Shown here: positions 37,550-46,650 of the stretch, one piece after another
How the letters are laid out: every line of letters begins with the position of its first letter
How positions within the stretch are numbered: the first letter of the stretch is position 1
DNA from: JAEXOD01 sp963667875
GTDB lineage: Bacteria > Bacteroidota > Ignavibacteria > Ignavibacteriales > Melioribacteraceae
DNA length: 64,000 nucleotides
Reading direction: 5' to 3'
Assembly: GCA_963667875.2 (NCBI GenBank)
Contig: CAXXGC010000009.1
Location: 434,001-498,000 of the forward strand
Notes under the pieces: model-generated
What the model was told of the DNA's origin: nothing
Database searches by the model: none
What the model saw: the letters and a program-made list of their open reading frames with translations, nothing else
Made by a program: the position numbers and the translations under genes

Positions 37550-37565
37550 GGGGCTACTTAGCCCC
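37550..37565 (-). terminator. Hairpin overlapping the integrase stop codon
   Basis: A 6-bp stem GGGGCT/AGCCCC with a 4-nt loop includes the TAG stop. On the minus strand a T-rich run starts about eight bases later, so it is at best a weak terminator. Confidence 0.45.
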
Positions 37566-38597
37566 GATCCTTTTGAATTTTGTAAGTTCTTTTTTCATTA
37601 CATCCATACTAATTTGATTGTAATACCTGTCGGTTGTGTTACCATGTTCATGCCCGACAAGTTCTCTGACAATTGAAGCATCCATATTGAATCTGGAGCG
37701 GCATAATGTTATAAAAGTTTTTCTGAATGTTCTGGTCGAATATCCTTTTGCGCGTATTTTTAGACTATCCAAATACCTTTCAACCGCACGACCCAGATTA
37801 TGAATGGTTGTATACTCCATTATTTGACCGGTTTTAACTTCGTTTATTCGTTTTTCTAAAATTGGTACAAGATCTTTATGAAAGGGGATTTGACGGAATC
37901 TTTTCCGCTTAGGCGAATAATATGTTAGCTCTCGCTTTGCAAGATCAATTCGCTCAACCGTAATAGTTAATAAATCGGATGATCTGAGTCCGGTATAAAA
38001 TGCCAGAAATATTGCAGTATTGAAATTTGATGTTTTTTTAGTTAATCCGTTAAAAATCATTTTTATATCTTCGTCGGAAAATATAATTTTTTCACCAATT
38101 TCAGGCTTGGTTTTAACATCTCTATTAATCTTAAACATTGGCAAATAATTATATTCAAATAAAAAGTTCAAAAAATGAATGCACTGTTTACCATATGTGT
38201 GTATTGTGTTTGCTTTGAATTTTAGCATTTTAACATCATTCAACCAATCTTCAACATCAATTTTTGTAATAGTGTTACAATTTGCGTTTTCATCAAAATG
38301 ACTAATAAACAAAGTATAAAAGCGATTGTATTCGTAGATTGTGTTTTTGTGTTTATGTTTATTGTTGCGTAAAAAATGCTGGAATGCATCTTTAATAGTG
38401 GCTGGTTTAACGCCGAGTTGTTTTAGCTGAATGTTTTTGTTTGTAAGCTCAACTTGTAACTGTTTTGCCAATTGTTCGGCTTTTTTCTGATTTATATCAG
38501 AAACCCGAAGTCCTGTTGATTTGCTGGTCGTTTTTCCTTCGATCGGATCAAACCATTGAATATACAGAATATTACCTTTTGTTCTTACACTTGCCAT
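37554..38597 (-). CDS. int: Tyrosine recombinase/integrase of the genomic island
   Basis: A 347-residue phage-type integrase. An N-terminal arm/core-binding part (residues 1-165; SAM-like domain with TIKDAFQHFLRNNKH and TIHTYGKQCIHFLNFLFEY) precedes the catalytic domain. Catalytic residues seen are Arg in TGLRSSDLL, Lys in the SPKRKRFRQIP beta-hairpin, Arg in RTFRKTF, His in LVGHEHG and Tyr in TDRYYN. The first His of the usual HxLR box is Arg here. It starts one base after the excisionase-like gene ends, so the two are coupled. It is expected to integrate and excise the island at tRNA-Lys. Confidence 0.93.
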   Translation of the reverse strand: MASVRTKGNILYIQWFDPIEGKTTSKSTGLRVSDINQKKAEQLAKQLQVELTNKNIQLKQLGVKPATIKDAFQHFLRNNKHKHKNTIYEYNRFYTLFISHFDENANCNTITKIDVEDWLNDVKMLKFKANTIHTYGKQCIHFLNFLFEYNYLPMFKINRDVKTKPEIGEKIIFSDEDIKMIFNGLTKKTSNFNTAIFLAFYTGLRSSDLLTITVERIDLAKRELTYYSPKRKRFRQIPFHKDLVPILEKRINEVKTGQIMEYTTIHNLGRAVERYLDSLKIRAKGYSTRTFRKTFITLCRSRFNMDASIVRELVGHEHGNTTDRYYNQISMDVMKKELTKFKRIGAK

Positions 38598-38598
38598 T

Positions 38599-38907
38599 TT
38601 AACTCCTTAATAAGTTTTCTAAAATTGCATGACCGTTGGCGGAAACTTTATTTTTACGATTATGACCGAACATGTTATTTAATTCGGCCTTAGTTAAAGC
38701 GTTTGCTTTTAATTGGATGGGCTCATGCTTAATTGATTCATTTTGGAAGCGGACCAACTCGTTGTAGGGGATCTTTTTTCTTTTCCCTATTTCTATATAT
38801 CCAATCTTTCCGGCTGCAACAAGGCGGTATACTGTGTCTTTTCCAAGACACAGCACCCTTGCAGCTGAATTGATAGAATATAATTTGAGTTGGTTCGTTG
38901 CTTCCAT
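38599..38907 (-). CDS. Excisionase-like helix-turn-helix protein
   Basis: A 102-residue protein with a MerR/Xis-type winged helix (residues 8-55: YSINSAARVLCLGKDTVYRLVAAGKIGYIEIGKR-like layout, then KKIPYNELVRF). The size and the position just before int fit a recombination directionality factor or a small regulator of int. The C-terminal 40 residues are basic and unassigned. Confidence 0.82.
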   Translation of the reverse strand: MEATNQLKLYSINSAARVLCLGKDTVYRLVAAGKIGYIEIGKRKKIPYNELVRFQNESIKHEPIQLKANALTKAELNNMFGHNRKNKVSANGHAILENLLRS

Positions 38908-38918
38908 TATTCTTATAC

Positions 38919-39338
38919 CTAGATTTTAGGTGCTATGTCAACTTCAACATTAAAATCGCTTAAATGACATCCATGTTTTGTGGATTCTTTTTGTGCCAGT
39001 CCAACACTATCTCTTAAATCTGCAACAACAATCAATTTTGTAGCATTAATAATCCACGAATCTCCTACAAGATAAGGCGAGTCTGCCTTGAAGCCGAGCT
39101 CTTCGATTAAAATAGTGAAAAACCCATTTGCGGATCTTCTGCTTTTTGCGACAAAGATGCAGTCCAATTCTCTGGATTTTTGTAAATCGGTTATGTGATT
39201 TTCAATTAGCTTAAAGGTTACTTCATCGCTTTTTTTGTGATCATCACAGTATCCTAAAATTACCATGTTTAGTTCTGCATTTGATTTGGTTACTTCGTTT
39301 GTTTGTTTCAATTCTGGATCTTCATATTTTTTATTCAT
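38919..39338 (-). CDS. Hypothetical island protein
   Basis: A 139-residue protein with no recognised family. It is acidic-to-neutral, with a helical N-terminal half (ELNMVILGYCDDHKKSDEVTFKLIENH) and a beta-rich C-terminal half (FFTILIEELGF, SWIINATKLIVVADL). It lies 11 bases before the excisionase-like gene and follows a GC-rich hairpin, so it may be in the same transcript. Confidence 0.65.
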   Translation of the reverse strand: MNKKYEDPELKQTNEVTKSNAELNMVILGYCDDHKKSDEVTFKLIENHITDLQKSRELDCIFVAKSRRSANGFFTILIEELGFKADSPYLVGDSWIINATKLIVVADLRDSVGLAQKESTKHGCHLSDFNVEVDIAPKI

Positions 39339-39367
39339 TTTTTTACCTAATTAATGGTTAATATTCT

Positions 39368-39385
39368 GCGGGGCTTTTGCCCCGC
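39368..39385. repeat. GC-rich hairpin, copy 1
   Basis: GCGGGGC-TTTT-GCCCCGC, a perfect 7-bp stem in otherwise AT-rich sequence, upstream of the 38919-39338 gene. An identical 18-base copy lies at 39974-39991. No T run follows it on the minus strand, so it is not a typical terminator. Confidence 0.8.
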
Positions 39386-39407
39386 ATTGATTATTTGTTT
39401 AATTAAT

Positions 39408-39953
39408 TTAATTAAGGCCAAAAATCTTACGTATATCTGAATAGCTATTCTTAGCTAAATCAAGAATTTGATCGGTAATAATTTCATCAAACTCATCTCC
39501 AGCATTAATTAATTTTTGAATTTTACTCGCAGGAAAATCGATTGTATAGTGAAGATGCACAGCAAATTTATCATCATATAAAAGAGTTATTTTCGGATTT
39601 AATATTCCCTCCCGTACAATTAATTCAGTTTTAATCTGTTGAAATAGCTGAACGCTTATATAATGGGACCAAATTTCTTTTGGTATGCATGCTTCTATTT
39701 CCAATCTTGCCATTTTATCCCCAATATTTTCAATAGAGATTTTGTGGCATTTATATTGGAAAGAGTTTTCTTTTTTCTCAGTAAAAGGGATAATAACTAT
39801 TCCTTTTGGTAAATCTTCAGTATTTAATATTGCAACATCTTTGTATGGCAAATTAAAAGCTGAATCGTATTCGGGTTGATATTTTACATTATTAACTGTG
39901 AGAATTGGAAAGCTTTTACTTTCATAACTTAATACAACTTTACTCTTTTTCAT
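39408..39953 (-). CDS. Hypothetical island protein
   Basis: A 181-residue soluble protein with no recognised family. It reads as mixed alpha/beta (KVVLSYESKSFPILTV, KGIVIIPFTEKKENSF, ELIVREGILNPKITLLYDDKF) with a helical C terminus. It is flanked on both sides by the identical GCGGGGC hairpins, which suggests that this gene and its neighbours form one transcript with structured spacers. Confidence 0.62.
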   Translation of the reverse strand: MKKSKVVLSYESKSFPILTVNNVKYQPEYDSAFNLPYKDVAILNTEDLPKGIVIIPFTEKKENSFQYKCHKISIENIGDKMARLEIEACIPKEIWSHYISVQLFQQIKTELIVREGILNPKITLLYDDKFAVHLHYTIDFPASKIQKLINAGDEFDEIITDQILDLAKNSYSDIRKIFGLN

Positions 39954-39973
39954 AATTGATGCTCCGTTTTTAT

Positions 39974-39991
39974 GCGGGGCTTTTGCCCCGC
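39974..39991. repeat. GC-rich hairpin, copy 2
   Basis: Identical to the hairpin at 39368-39385 and, like it, placed just upstream of a minus-strand start codon (20 bases). Confidence 0.8.
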
Positions 39992-40004
39992 GTTATTTTT
40001 ATTG

Positions 40005-40847
40005 TTAATTATTTGGTGTGAAAATAAGTTTTTCAAATTGGGAGTTCTCCTTACTATCCCAATTAATTAAGGTTAATTTTACAGCCTCATAAGTGGGCTT
40101 CTTGGCTTCGTATGAGCAAAGCACATAAAGCTCTGTATCGTTATTATCCATAAGTTGGCCTAACTGTTTTGTAAATTCAGAACTGGAATTTTCATCACTT
40201 GCGGTTGCCAAATCTTTTAATTTAATTATTTCATCTTTGAATTCATTCAACCCGCTATTCAAAAAATTCAATATTTTAATTTCCAAAAAATGTTTGTTTC
40301 GCAAAGTCCAATCTTTCGATTGGGCTTTTATTATTAAATTATCGTTCTTCAGATCGATCGAAATTTGTTTTGATTTTAATTTTAGTTGATTTTTTTTAGT
40401 AACCAGCTCATCATTAAGTCTTAATAAGTGGTTTTTAAGATATTTTATTTCAAGTTTGGTGTTGCTTCTTTTTTGAAAAGTAACCTTTGAAATTTCTTTA
40501 ATATTTGTGTTATATTTCCTATCTAATTTCTTAATAGGTTTAATTAAATTTTTAAGAGTTTGAATATGATTTTTAAGTTCTAATTTTTTCTCCTCAAGAA
40601 TTGTAATATCACTCTCAAGATTCTTTGATTCATTAGTTACCTCTTCCATCAAGGTAATAATGTCTTTATGCGAGCTCTCTATAATAGAAGTCTCCGCATT
40701 GATTACGGTTTCTGGAACTTGGGAATCTTTTTGTAGTTCTGATTCTTTTATGGATTCCGGTTTTGCATCCGGTGTATTTCCATTGGTTTTTTTGTCCTTT
40801 GTTACAGGAGGGGTTGGTTCATTAGAATTTTGCATTTTTTCTTTCAT
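40005..40847 (-). CDS. Coiled-coil hypothetical island protein
   Basis: A 280-residue protein. The first 60 residues are Pro/Lys/Glu-rich and look disordered. Residues 65-190 are Lys/Glu/Leu/Asn-rich heptads predicted to form long coiled coils (ESDITILEEKKLELKNHIQTL-type). The last 60 residues are more globular (TELYVLCSYEAKKPTYEAV). No enzyme motif is visible. A structural or DNA-segregation role is possible but unproven. ATG is preceded by AGGAG. Confidence 0.62.
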   Translation of the reverse strand: MKEKMQNSNEPTPPVTKDKKTNGNTPDAKPESIKESELQKDSQVPETVINAETSIIESSHKDIITLMEEVTNESKNLESDITILEEKKLELKNHIQTLKNLIKPIKKLDRKYNTNIKEISKVTFQKRSNTKLEIKYLKNHLLRLNDELVTKKNQLKLKSKQISIDLKNDNLIIKAQSKDWTLRNKHFLEIKILNFLNSGLNEFKDEIIKLKDLATASDENSSSEFTKQLGQLMDNNDTELYVLCSYEAKKPTYEAVKLTLINWDSKENSQFEKLIFTPNN

Positions 40848-41026
40848 TTGGTACTCCTAAAAATTAATTAGTATTTTATTATCAAAGCATTTAAGCTTTG
40901 ATGTAAAATTAATAAAGGAGCATCACGCAGACCGTTAGAAGATATCAAGCGAAGGGACTATTTTGCTTGACGAAAATTATCTATATTGAACGAACTGAAA
41001 AGAATTAATTTGTGAGGATTAAAGAT

Positions 41027-42718
41027 TTAATTTAGAAGATTGGATGGAGTTATAGTGACTGCATATTTATTTTTATGATTAAAAAAATAGTAACCTTTTG
41101 AAGCGGAAATTGTTTCTTTTATAAATTCATGCAAATTTTTATACTTTTTTAATCTGCTTAATGCCCCGCTAATATTCCCCCTGTCGGATTCGCAAAGACC
41201 TAATTCATCTTTACCCCAAAGTTTGATGGTTTGGTTTCTTTTTTTCATGAGGGCTTCATCTCCTCTATATCTTACCGATATATCCATGATGTCCGTACTG
41301 CTAATTTCATTTTTACTATTTATGATTATTAGCAAGTATAATAATCCAATGTTTCCATCATCTTTGATAGTTGGAATTTTCCCGAGCCCACTAATAATCC
41401 ATTCGTCATCTACTTTTTCAAAAACAACTTTTTTAGGAGGAGGAGTCTCATCTTGCTTTTTGCGTATTTCTGTTTCATAATTTATTTTTTCTTCTAATAA
41501 ATACCAAAACTGGATGTTATTCATTAAATCCTTATATTCGATTTGTGAAAAATCATTGATGCATTTATATAGAATTTCAATATCATCAATTTGTGGAATC
41601 ACTTTTTCAAGAAGATTTTTTTCGACAAGCGGATAAAGTCTCCAATAATCATCACCTTGAAAGATATTTCGATCTCTTAATAATGATATAAAAATGCCTG
41701 TTATATGTTTTCTAATCTCGTTGCCTTGTGGAATTTCAATGTTATCATAATAATAAAAATACTTTGAATTAACATTACGGATTGCTTGAAGAATAACATG
41801 TGATTGATCTTCAGTTTCTTTAACCCTTTCGTGTAATTCGTGATAACCGATAGGATCGTTAATACTATCAAAATTTTGAATAACGGCGGATTTATTTTCT
41901 GACTGGATTGCTTTAAGGTCCTTAGGCATTGAATAGTATATTCTATCTTTACCAAATAATATTTGTTCAGTAGCTCTACTAGTTAGAAATGTATCATGTC
42001 CATAGAAATGGAGTTTAGTATTTGAAGTTGAAATGATTTTATAATAGAGACTATTTTCAAAATATTTTAGTGGGTTTACCGGTCTATATTCTCTAAGTTT
42101 CCATGGTTTTTCCGGCATGTTTTCGTTATAATTTTCTCTAGTCTTTACAAGTTCGTTATAAATTTGCAGATATTTTCCTTTACTAATAGAATATGAACCC
42201 ACTTCCGCCTTTAATTTTGCCGTATAATTTTCTATCTGAATCAATACTTTGTTATCAGGTAAACTCTCAATTAATATATGAGATGCTTTTTTTATCAATG
42301 GACAAAAGAAAAAGAATGATTTTAGACTTTTAGATAAAGAATTAAGCGTTTTATCATTTTCATAAAATATAATGGATATTTCATTGATTAACGTTTCAAT
42401 TTTCTTCCTTCTCTTTTCATTTCGTAATTTAATTGGATAAGGGAAAAAATCGCAAATTTCAGCCATTAATTTTTTTTCATCGGGATAATCTTCAGGATCA
42501 GCAGAAAAATTTCTAAAAATTGCTAAGATAGATGATTCGTCGATTTCAAGCTTCTCAAGTAAAAAAACTATTTCATGTACGTCGTTTAGTAAATTATCGG
42601 ATAACTGATATAATGATTCATAAATAGTACAAGCTTCTTTATATGTGAATGCTTTAACTGCGGCAATATTAATTAATTTGGATGATTCGATGTGTTGATT
42701 TTCGTAAATAAAGATCAT
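41027..42718 (-). CDS. Hypothetical 563-residue protein
   Basis: No recognised family. The protein is largely helical, with a possible winged-helix-like C terminus (about 465-550; ISSTDIMDISVRYRG, GNISGALSRLKKYKNLHEFI). A Pro-rich, charged hinge QDETPPPKKVVFE lies near residue 425. It has no membrane segment or signal peptide. It is separated from the smaller cargo genes by 180 bases and has its own upstream region. Defence or regulation is a guess based only on location. Confidence 0.65.
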   Translation of the reverse strand: MIFIYENQHIESSKLINIAAVKAFTYKEACTIYESLYQLSDNLLNDVHEIVFLLEKLEIDESSILAIFRNFSADPEDYPDEKKLMAEICDFFPYPIKLRNEKRRKKIETLINEISIIFYENDKTLNSLSKSLKSFFFFCPLIKKASHILIESLPDNKVLIQIENYTAKLKAEVGSYSISKGKYLQIYNELVKTRENYNENMPEKPWKLREYRPVNPLKYFENSLYYKIISTSNTKLHFYGHDTFLTSRATEQILFGKDRIYYSMPKDLKAIQSENKSAVIQNFDSINDPIGYHELHERVKETEDQSHVILQAIRNVNSKYFYYYDNIEIPQGNEIRKHITGIFISLLRDRNIFQGDDYWRLYPLVEKNLLEKVIPQIDDIEILYKCINDFSQIEYKDLMNNIQFWYLLEEKINYETEIRKKQDETPPPKKVVFEKVDDEWIISGLGKIPTIKDDGNIGLLYLLIIINSKNEISSTDIMDISVRYRGDEALMKKRNQTIKLWGKDELGLCESDRGNISGALSRLKKYKNLHEFIKETISASKGYYFFNHKNKYAVTITPSNLLN

Positions 42719-42920
42719 TTATACCTTTGCAAATTTCTGTGCTATTGAATATTTAGAAAACATATAAAATTACAAAAAAAAGAAATGAAATTAAACTTTC
42801 TTTACTTAACAAATTAGTGCTTTTATAAATTATTATCCGTGGTTTGTATTTTTTGTTCCTTAAAAATAGATTTTTGAAATATCATGTGGAATACTTATTT
42901 TAGAATGTACCATATAAATT

Positions 42921-44081
42921 TTGAATACAAATCAATTATTGTCAAACCTATGTAATGGGATTATGGAAATTGCATTATTTTTCTCTGGCTCTAAAACACT
43001 TTTAGGTGTTAAATATAATAATGGGAAAATTGAAAATCGAGTTATTGATCCTTTTTTATTATTTAATGATCCATTGACTTTTGTTGATAGATTTATTTTG
43101 ACGCTAAAAAACTGTTTTGATATCCAAAATCCAAAAGAAATAAATCGAATATATTTTGGTATTCAAGGAATTATTAATGAAAAATCAGGGAAAGTAATTA
43201 ATTGTGAAGCTCTTGATCAATTAACAATGGCTAAAAGTTATTCCGGATTTTCTTTTAAGGAGAATTTTGGAAAAATTATTGGTGAAGAAAACGTCTTTGT
43301 TTTTAATGATACTTTGGCTGTTAGTATGGGAGTGGGAGATTTTATGCCAAAAAATAAGTCTACTATTGTATATCTAATTGATAAAGAAACTAGTGTGAGT
43401 TATATTAATCAAATAGGTGGCGTCAAACTAATTGAGCTCGGAAATCTTAAATTGCCAAAAGAATTGGCAGATTCTTCAATTGCTCAACTCGCAGGACCAT
43501 CTATTCATGAAATACTTTTCTCGGGCGACAAAGATGTCTTTGGAACTTATACAACAAATTTTATTGGTTCAGTTCAAGTGTTATTTAGGAGTGTTGACAT
43601 ATTAATAGAAGTTTTTGCAAAATTAATAGACCCTTGGGTGCCTCTGTTCAATTTATCTAAAAAGCTTTTGGATAAATTTACGTCAGCTTCAAAGAAAACT
43701 ACGGATAACAGAGTGTTCGTATGGTCAGTTTATGAAGAATACATCAACAAAAACCAATTGAAAGATTCCGGATTAGGGGAAATTATTTCTTTCCCAAAAG
43801 ATGAAAATCAAAAAAATTTAATTCCAATATTGGGGTGTTTCGCGTATCCTAAACAGTTAAAACTTACCAGTCAAACAATTAAAAGAATAGAATACATATC
43901 AAATTCTAAATCCGTGTATCAATTTACAGAATATTCCGACTTCGAAACTCATTGGAATACAAACCACACTTTCGCAAGTCCGAAAAATGAATACCATATT
44001 TTTTATTCTGATGATTCAGTAAAAATTCGCAAAATGGCTGATATTAAGGAAAAAAAAGATTTAGAAGAGTTCATTTTTTAG
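42921..44081 (+). CDS. Hypothetical protein, possible ASKHA (ROK-like) fold
   Basis: A 386-residue protein. The start may be TTG 42921 or ATG 42963; the latter gives MEIALFFSGSKTLLGVKY, a plausible first strand-turn-strand of an actin/hexokinase fold. NVFVFNDTLAVSMG resembles the ROK phrase with the catalytic Asp in 'NDxxxAxxG', and RIYFGIQGII fits the strand before it. Glycine-rich phosphate loops are poor, and the C-terminal half (after about 200) is not recognisable, so the assignment is weak. It is divergent from the 563-residue gene. Confidence 0.55.
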   Translation: MNTNQLLSNLCNGIMEIALFFSGSKTLLGVKYNNGKIENRVIDPFLLFNDPLTFVDRFILTLKNCFDIQNPKEINRIYFGIQGIINEKSGKVINCEALDQLTMAKSYSGFSFKENFGKIIGEENVFVFNDTLAVSMGVGDFMPKNKSTIVYLIDKETSVSYINQIGGVKLIELGNLKLPKELADSSIAQLAGPSIHEILFSGDKDVFGTYTTNFIGSVQVLFRSVDILIEVFAKLIDPWVPLFNLSKKLLDKFTSASKKTTDNRVFVWSVYEEYINKNQLKDSGLGEIISFPKDENQKNLIPILGCFAYPKQLKLTSQTIKRIEYISNSKSVYQFTEYSDFETHWNTNHTFASPKNEYHIFYSDDSVKIRKMADIKEKKDLEEFIF

Positions 44082-44890
44082 TGTTAATCTTCATATTGTA
44101 GGTTAAGATTGATGAGTGAATGAATAAATCTTTAATAAGTATTTGGGGCGGGTTTTGTTGGGCTTGTCGCTTGTATAAATTAATATCATGTTATTTCCTT
44201 ATTGCAGTATACTTACAAAAGAATACGAATTATAAAAACTAGCCTGAATTTTTACTGCACAAATTATATTAAAAGGGCGTAACACGTTATAATACAATAG
44301 ATTAGCAATTTACAACTTATTTTTACCCTGTTAATGACTCTAAAATTCGTCATAAATATTAATTTTAACCTCCAGATTTTGTTAAAAAAACAATTTGAGC
44401 CCCTCAACATTCATTAAAAAATAATTTCCACTTAAAATTTTTATCAAAAAATCGTTTCTACTTATGATTTTGTTGCTATAAGACGTTTTAACTGTTAAAT
44501 TTTTGAAAAAAAGGTTGTTTGACTTCAATGAAATTATAAAAAAGTGTTTTTTAATTGTAAGTATTTTTATTGGGGGCGGGTTTTGTTGGGCTGTTGGTTT
44601 ATCATACTTCTTCTTATAGATTTATAGCTGAACATAAAATTGACTAATATATTGATCCGGCTGACTCACCTTTCTATTATTTATAAATCAAATCAAATTC
44701 CTTATTTGTATTCAAATAAAAGATTTATACAATTTTCAAAATTATAAACAGATATTTATTTCCTCAAATCCTCTCTGATTATTAATAGTATTACTAACAG
44801 TTATACAAAAAAAGAGTACCTCAAAGAAGTACTCTACATTAATACTGGTTAGCAAAAGTAACAGATTCTACCAAGTTTACCTGATATAAT
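44082..44890. other. 809-bp gene-free region with a duplicated G-rich motif
   Basis: No open frame of note. The 20-base sequence GGGGCGGGTTTTGTTGGGCT occurs identically at 44145-44164 and 44573-44592, both soon after AAGTATT. The rest is AT-rich with T/A homopolymer tracts. A non-coding RNA or recombination site is possible; nothing decisive is seen. Confidence 0.5.
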
Positions 44891-45136
44891 TTACTTCCTA
44901 GCCAATCTCCAAATACCGTATGTTGCAGCCGCAACTGCTAATGGAGCAGCAGCTGTAATAGCAATGCCTGCCACCATTCCACCTCCAACAACCGATCCAA
45001 TAGCTGCAAGTCCTGTTGTGATTCCAGTTGCGCTTAATCCTGCTGTGCCGGCAGCTGCTACGGTCCCAACTGCACCACCTACAGTTGCTGTTCCTGCTAC
45101 GCCGGCTGCTACTTTTGCTTCAGTTTCTTTTTCCAT
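44891..45136 (-). CDS. Small Gly/Ala-rich membrane protein (glycine zipper)
   Basis: An 81-residue protein. After MEKETEAK the whole chain is Gly/Ala/Val/Thr with repeated GxxxG spacing and two to three membrane-length segments (about 10-32, 36-62 and 63-77), ending in WRLARK. The ribosome site is strong (AAAAGGGGAG before ATG). Such glycine-zipper peptides can form membrane pores. It lies 277 bases after the QueC-like operon on the same strand, so it could be a membrane effector of that locus or an independent toxin-like gene. Both are inference. Confidence 0.65.
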   Translation of the reverse strand: MEKETEAKVAAGVAGTATVGGAVGTVAAAGTAGLSATGITTGLAAIGSVVGGGMVAGIAITAAAPLAVAAATYGIWRLARK

Positions 45137-45413
45137 TTTTCTCCCCTTTTATTTATTAATTGCTCTTTTTATTATAAGAGACCCTTCTTTATATCCTATA
45201 TTTCTTTATTAAATGTATCTTGAATTTTTTACAGTATTTATGAGCTCGTTGGGTATTAAATAATCACATTCAACATCGGCTCTGATTCCTTCTGACTAAT
45301 TTGATGGCTTCATACTGTTAATATTTTTGCGAACCATCAAATAAAATTTTGAGAAAATCTACTATCAACGATAATCTATTTTATTATTCTTAAATCAAAT
45401 ATAAAATGGTTCA

Positions 45414-46022
45414 TTATTGTGTTGACATAAAATACCAAATCGAATCATCCATTACACTTCGTGGTATATTAAGAAAATCGGCTGCATATTCAACAATTTT
45501 TTTAATATTAAAATAATTACTTTCATTAATTCCGGCATTTTTGCAATATGTTATTATATGTCTATCAACAGCTATTGTATCAAGACCTAATAATTTTTGA
45601 GTGTAATTTATTGTTTTGGGTCCGATCCCCTTTATTGCAATAAGTTCCTGATGATTTCTTAAATCTTTAATGAAATTCTTAAAATCAGTACATTTATTAA
45701 TATTATGATTTGATAAAAAGACCAACAAATCTTTCATTAAATTTATTTTTCTTTTATTCTTGCATTGTAAAGCATATTCAATCCCATGAATTTCAATAAA
45801 AGCGACATAGTCTTTTAGTGTATTTTTTTTATTAAGTACATTTAATATAAATGATACACGTGGTAAGACTACATTCTCGTAGCTTAATCCTGCTTGTAAG
45901 ACAATATCGGTGAGTAAGGCTCCCATATTATTATAATCGTAAGAATTCTTTTTTACAATTCTTAAATTTGTGCTTGAAATATAATTAGCTAATTTTCTTG
46001 CATTTTTTGTTTCTTCAACCAT
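45414..46022 (-). CDS. HhH-GPD (OGG-like) DNA glycosylase-fold protein, fourth gene of the QueC-like operon
   Basis: A 202-residue all-helical protein. The helix-hairpin-helix is LIAIKGIGPKTINY (127-140), with Lys136 at the place of the OGG catalytic lysine. AVDRHI gives Asp153 at the place of the conserved catalytic Asp. It is shorter than typical OGG or Nth enzymes and has no iron-sulfur cysteines, as in OGG-fold proteins of defence loci. It could cleave an N-glycosidic bond in DNA or in a nucleotide. It overlaps the QueC-like gene by 8 bases, which ties the two functions together. Type IV CBASS also pairs QueC-like and OGG-like proteins (Cap9 and Cap11). Confidence 0.75.
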   Translation of the reverse strand: MVEETKNARKLANYISSTNLRIVKKNSYDYNNMGALLTDIVLQAGLSYENVVLPRVSFILNVLNKKNTLKDYVAFIEIHGIEYALQCKNKRKINLMKDLLVFLSNHNINKCTDFKNFIKDLRNHQELIAIKGIGPKTINYTQKLLGLDTIAVDRHIITYCKNAGINESNYFNIKKIVEYAADFLNIPRSVMDDSIWYFMSTQ

Positions 46023-46650
46023 TTATAATTTCTTCCGATATTTTTTTTAACGCATCTATTCGATCAACACAATTTGGGCAAGCTCCACAAGGAATTATAT
46101 CCGAAGCCTGGCATGAAAAAGTCCTCCCAATAGGAACTGCAAGTTCAATTCCAATTTGGGCCACTTCATATTTGGTCTTGAATCTGAATGGCATTTGTAT
46201 TATCTGAGATGAATTTTGCTTAATAAATACATCAATATTGTTAAAATAATCTGCTGTACAATCAATTTCTTTTGCATGATTACTGTTAATAAATGCCGAA
46301 AAAACTTCTTTGATTCCTAAAGTATTAGCATAAGATAAACCAACTGTCAAAAGGAGTAAATTTCGAAACGGTAATATTAAATCATCCGCAGTAGTGTGAG
46401 TTTCCCATAAATTTCTTTTATAAATAAAACATGAGTCGGATTTCTTATATAAATTATTAATTGTTATTATTTCAAGGTTTTGTACAACAGTGTTAGGCAA
46501 AAGTTCTTTTAATGTATCAAGTTCAGTTTTGGCACATATTTGTCCATAATCAACAAATAATGGATAAACATCATATTCTTTCTTTTTTAACCAATATGCA
46601 AGCGTCGTAGAATCCATACCCCCTGACGCTAATAGTACGCATTTCTTCAT
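46015..46650 (-). CDS. QueC-like 7-deazaguanine synthase-family enzyme in a defence-type operon
   Basis: A 211-residue QueC-family protein. The PP-loop ATP site is SGGMDS (9-14) and the zinc site is made by Cys180, Cys188, Cys191 and Cys194 (SCQASDIIPCGACPNCVDR). True QueC turns 7-carboxy-7-deazaguanine into preQ0. No queD, queE or queF is near, and the gene is locked by overlaps (4 and 8 bases) between a PfkB/deoxyribosyltransferase fusion and an OGG-like gene. QueC-like enzymes in Qat and type IV CBASS act in phage defence, reportedly by attaching a deazaguanine to a partner protein's N terminus. A similar job here is inference. Confidence 0.85.
   Translation of the reverse strand: MKKCVLLASGGMDSTTLAYWLKKKEYDVYPLFVDYGQICAKTELDTLKELLPNTVVQNLEIITINNLYKKSDSCFIYKRNLWETHTTADDLILPFRNLLLLTVGLSYANTLGIKEVFSAFINSNHAKEIDCTADYFNNIDVFIKQNSSQIIQMPFRFKTKYEVAQIGIELAVPIGRTFSCQASDIIPCGACPNCVDRIDALKKISEEIING

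Noticed and set aside
42921..44081. Naming the gene a ROK-family glucokinase
   Set aside because: Only the FNDTLAVSMG phrase fits; the phosphate loops and the Cys-rich ROK zinc motif are missing.
44145..44592. Integron attC sites
   Set aside because: The duplicated G-rich motif has no paired core sites or attC-type imperfect palindrome, and there are no gene cassettes or integron integrase.
46015..46650. Housekeeping queuosine synthesis gene queC
   Set aside because: No queD, queE, queF or folE2 nearby, and overlaps with a deoxyribosyltransferase fusion and an OGG-like gene point to another role.
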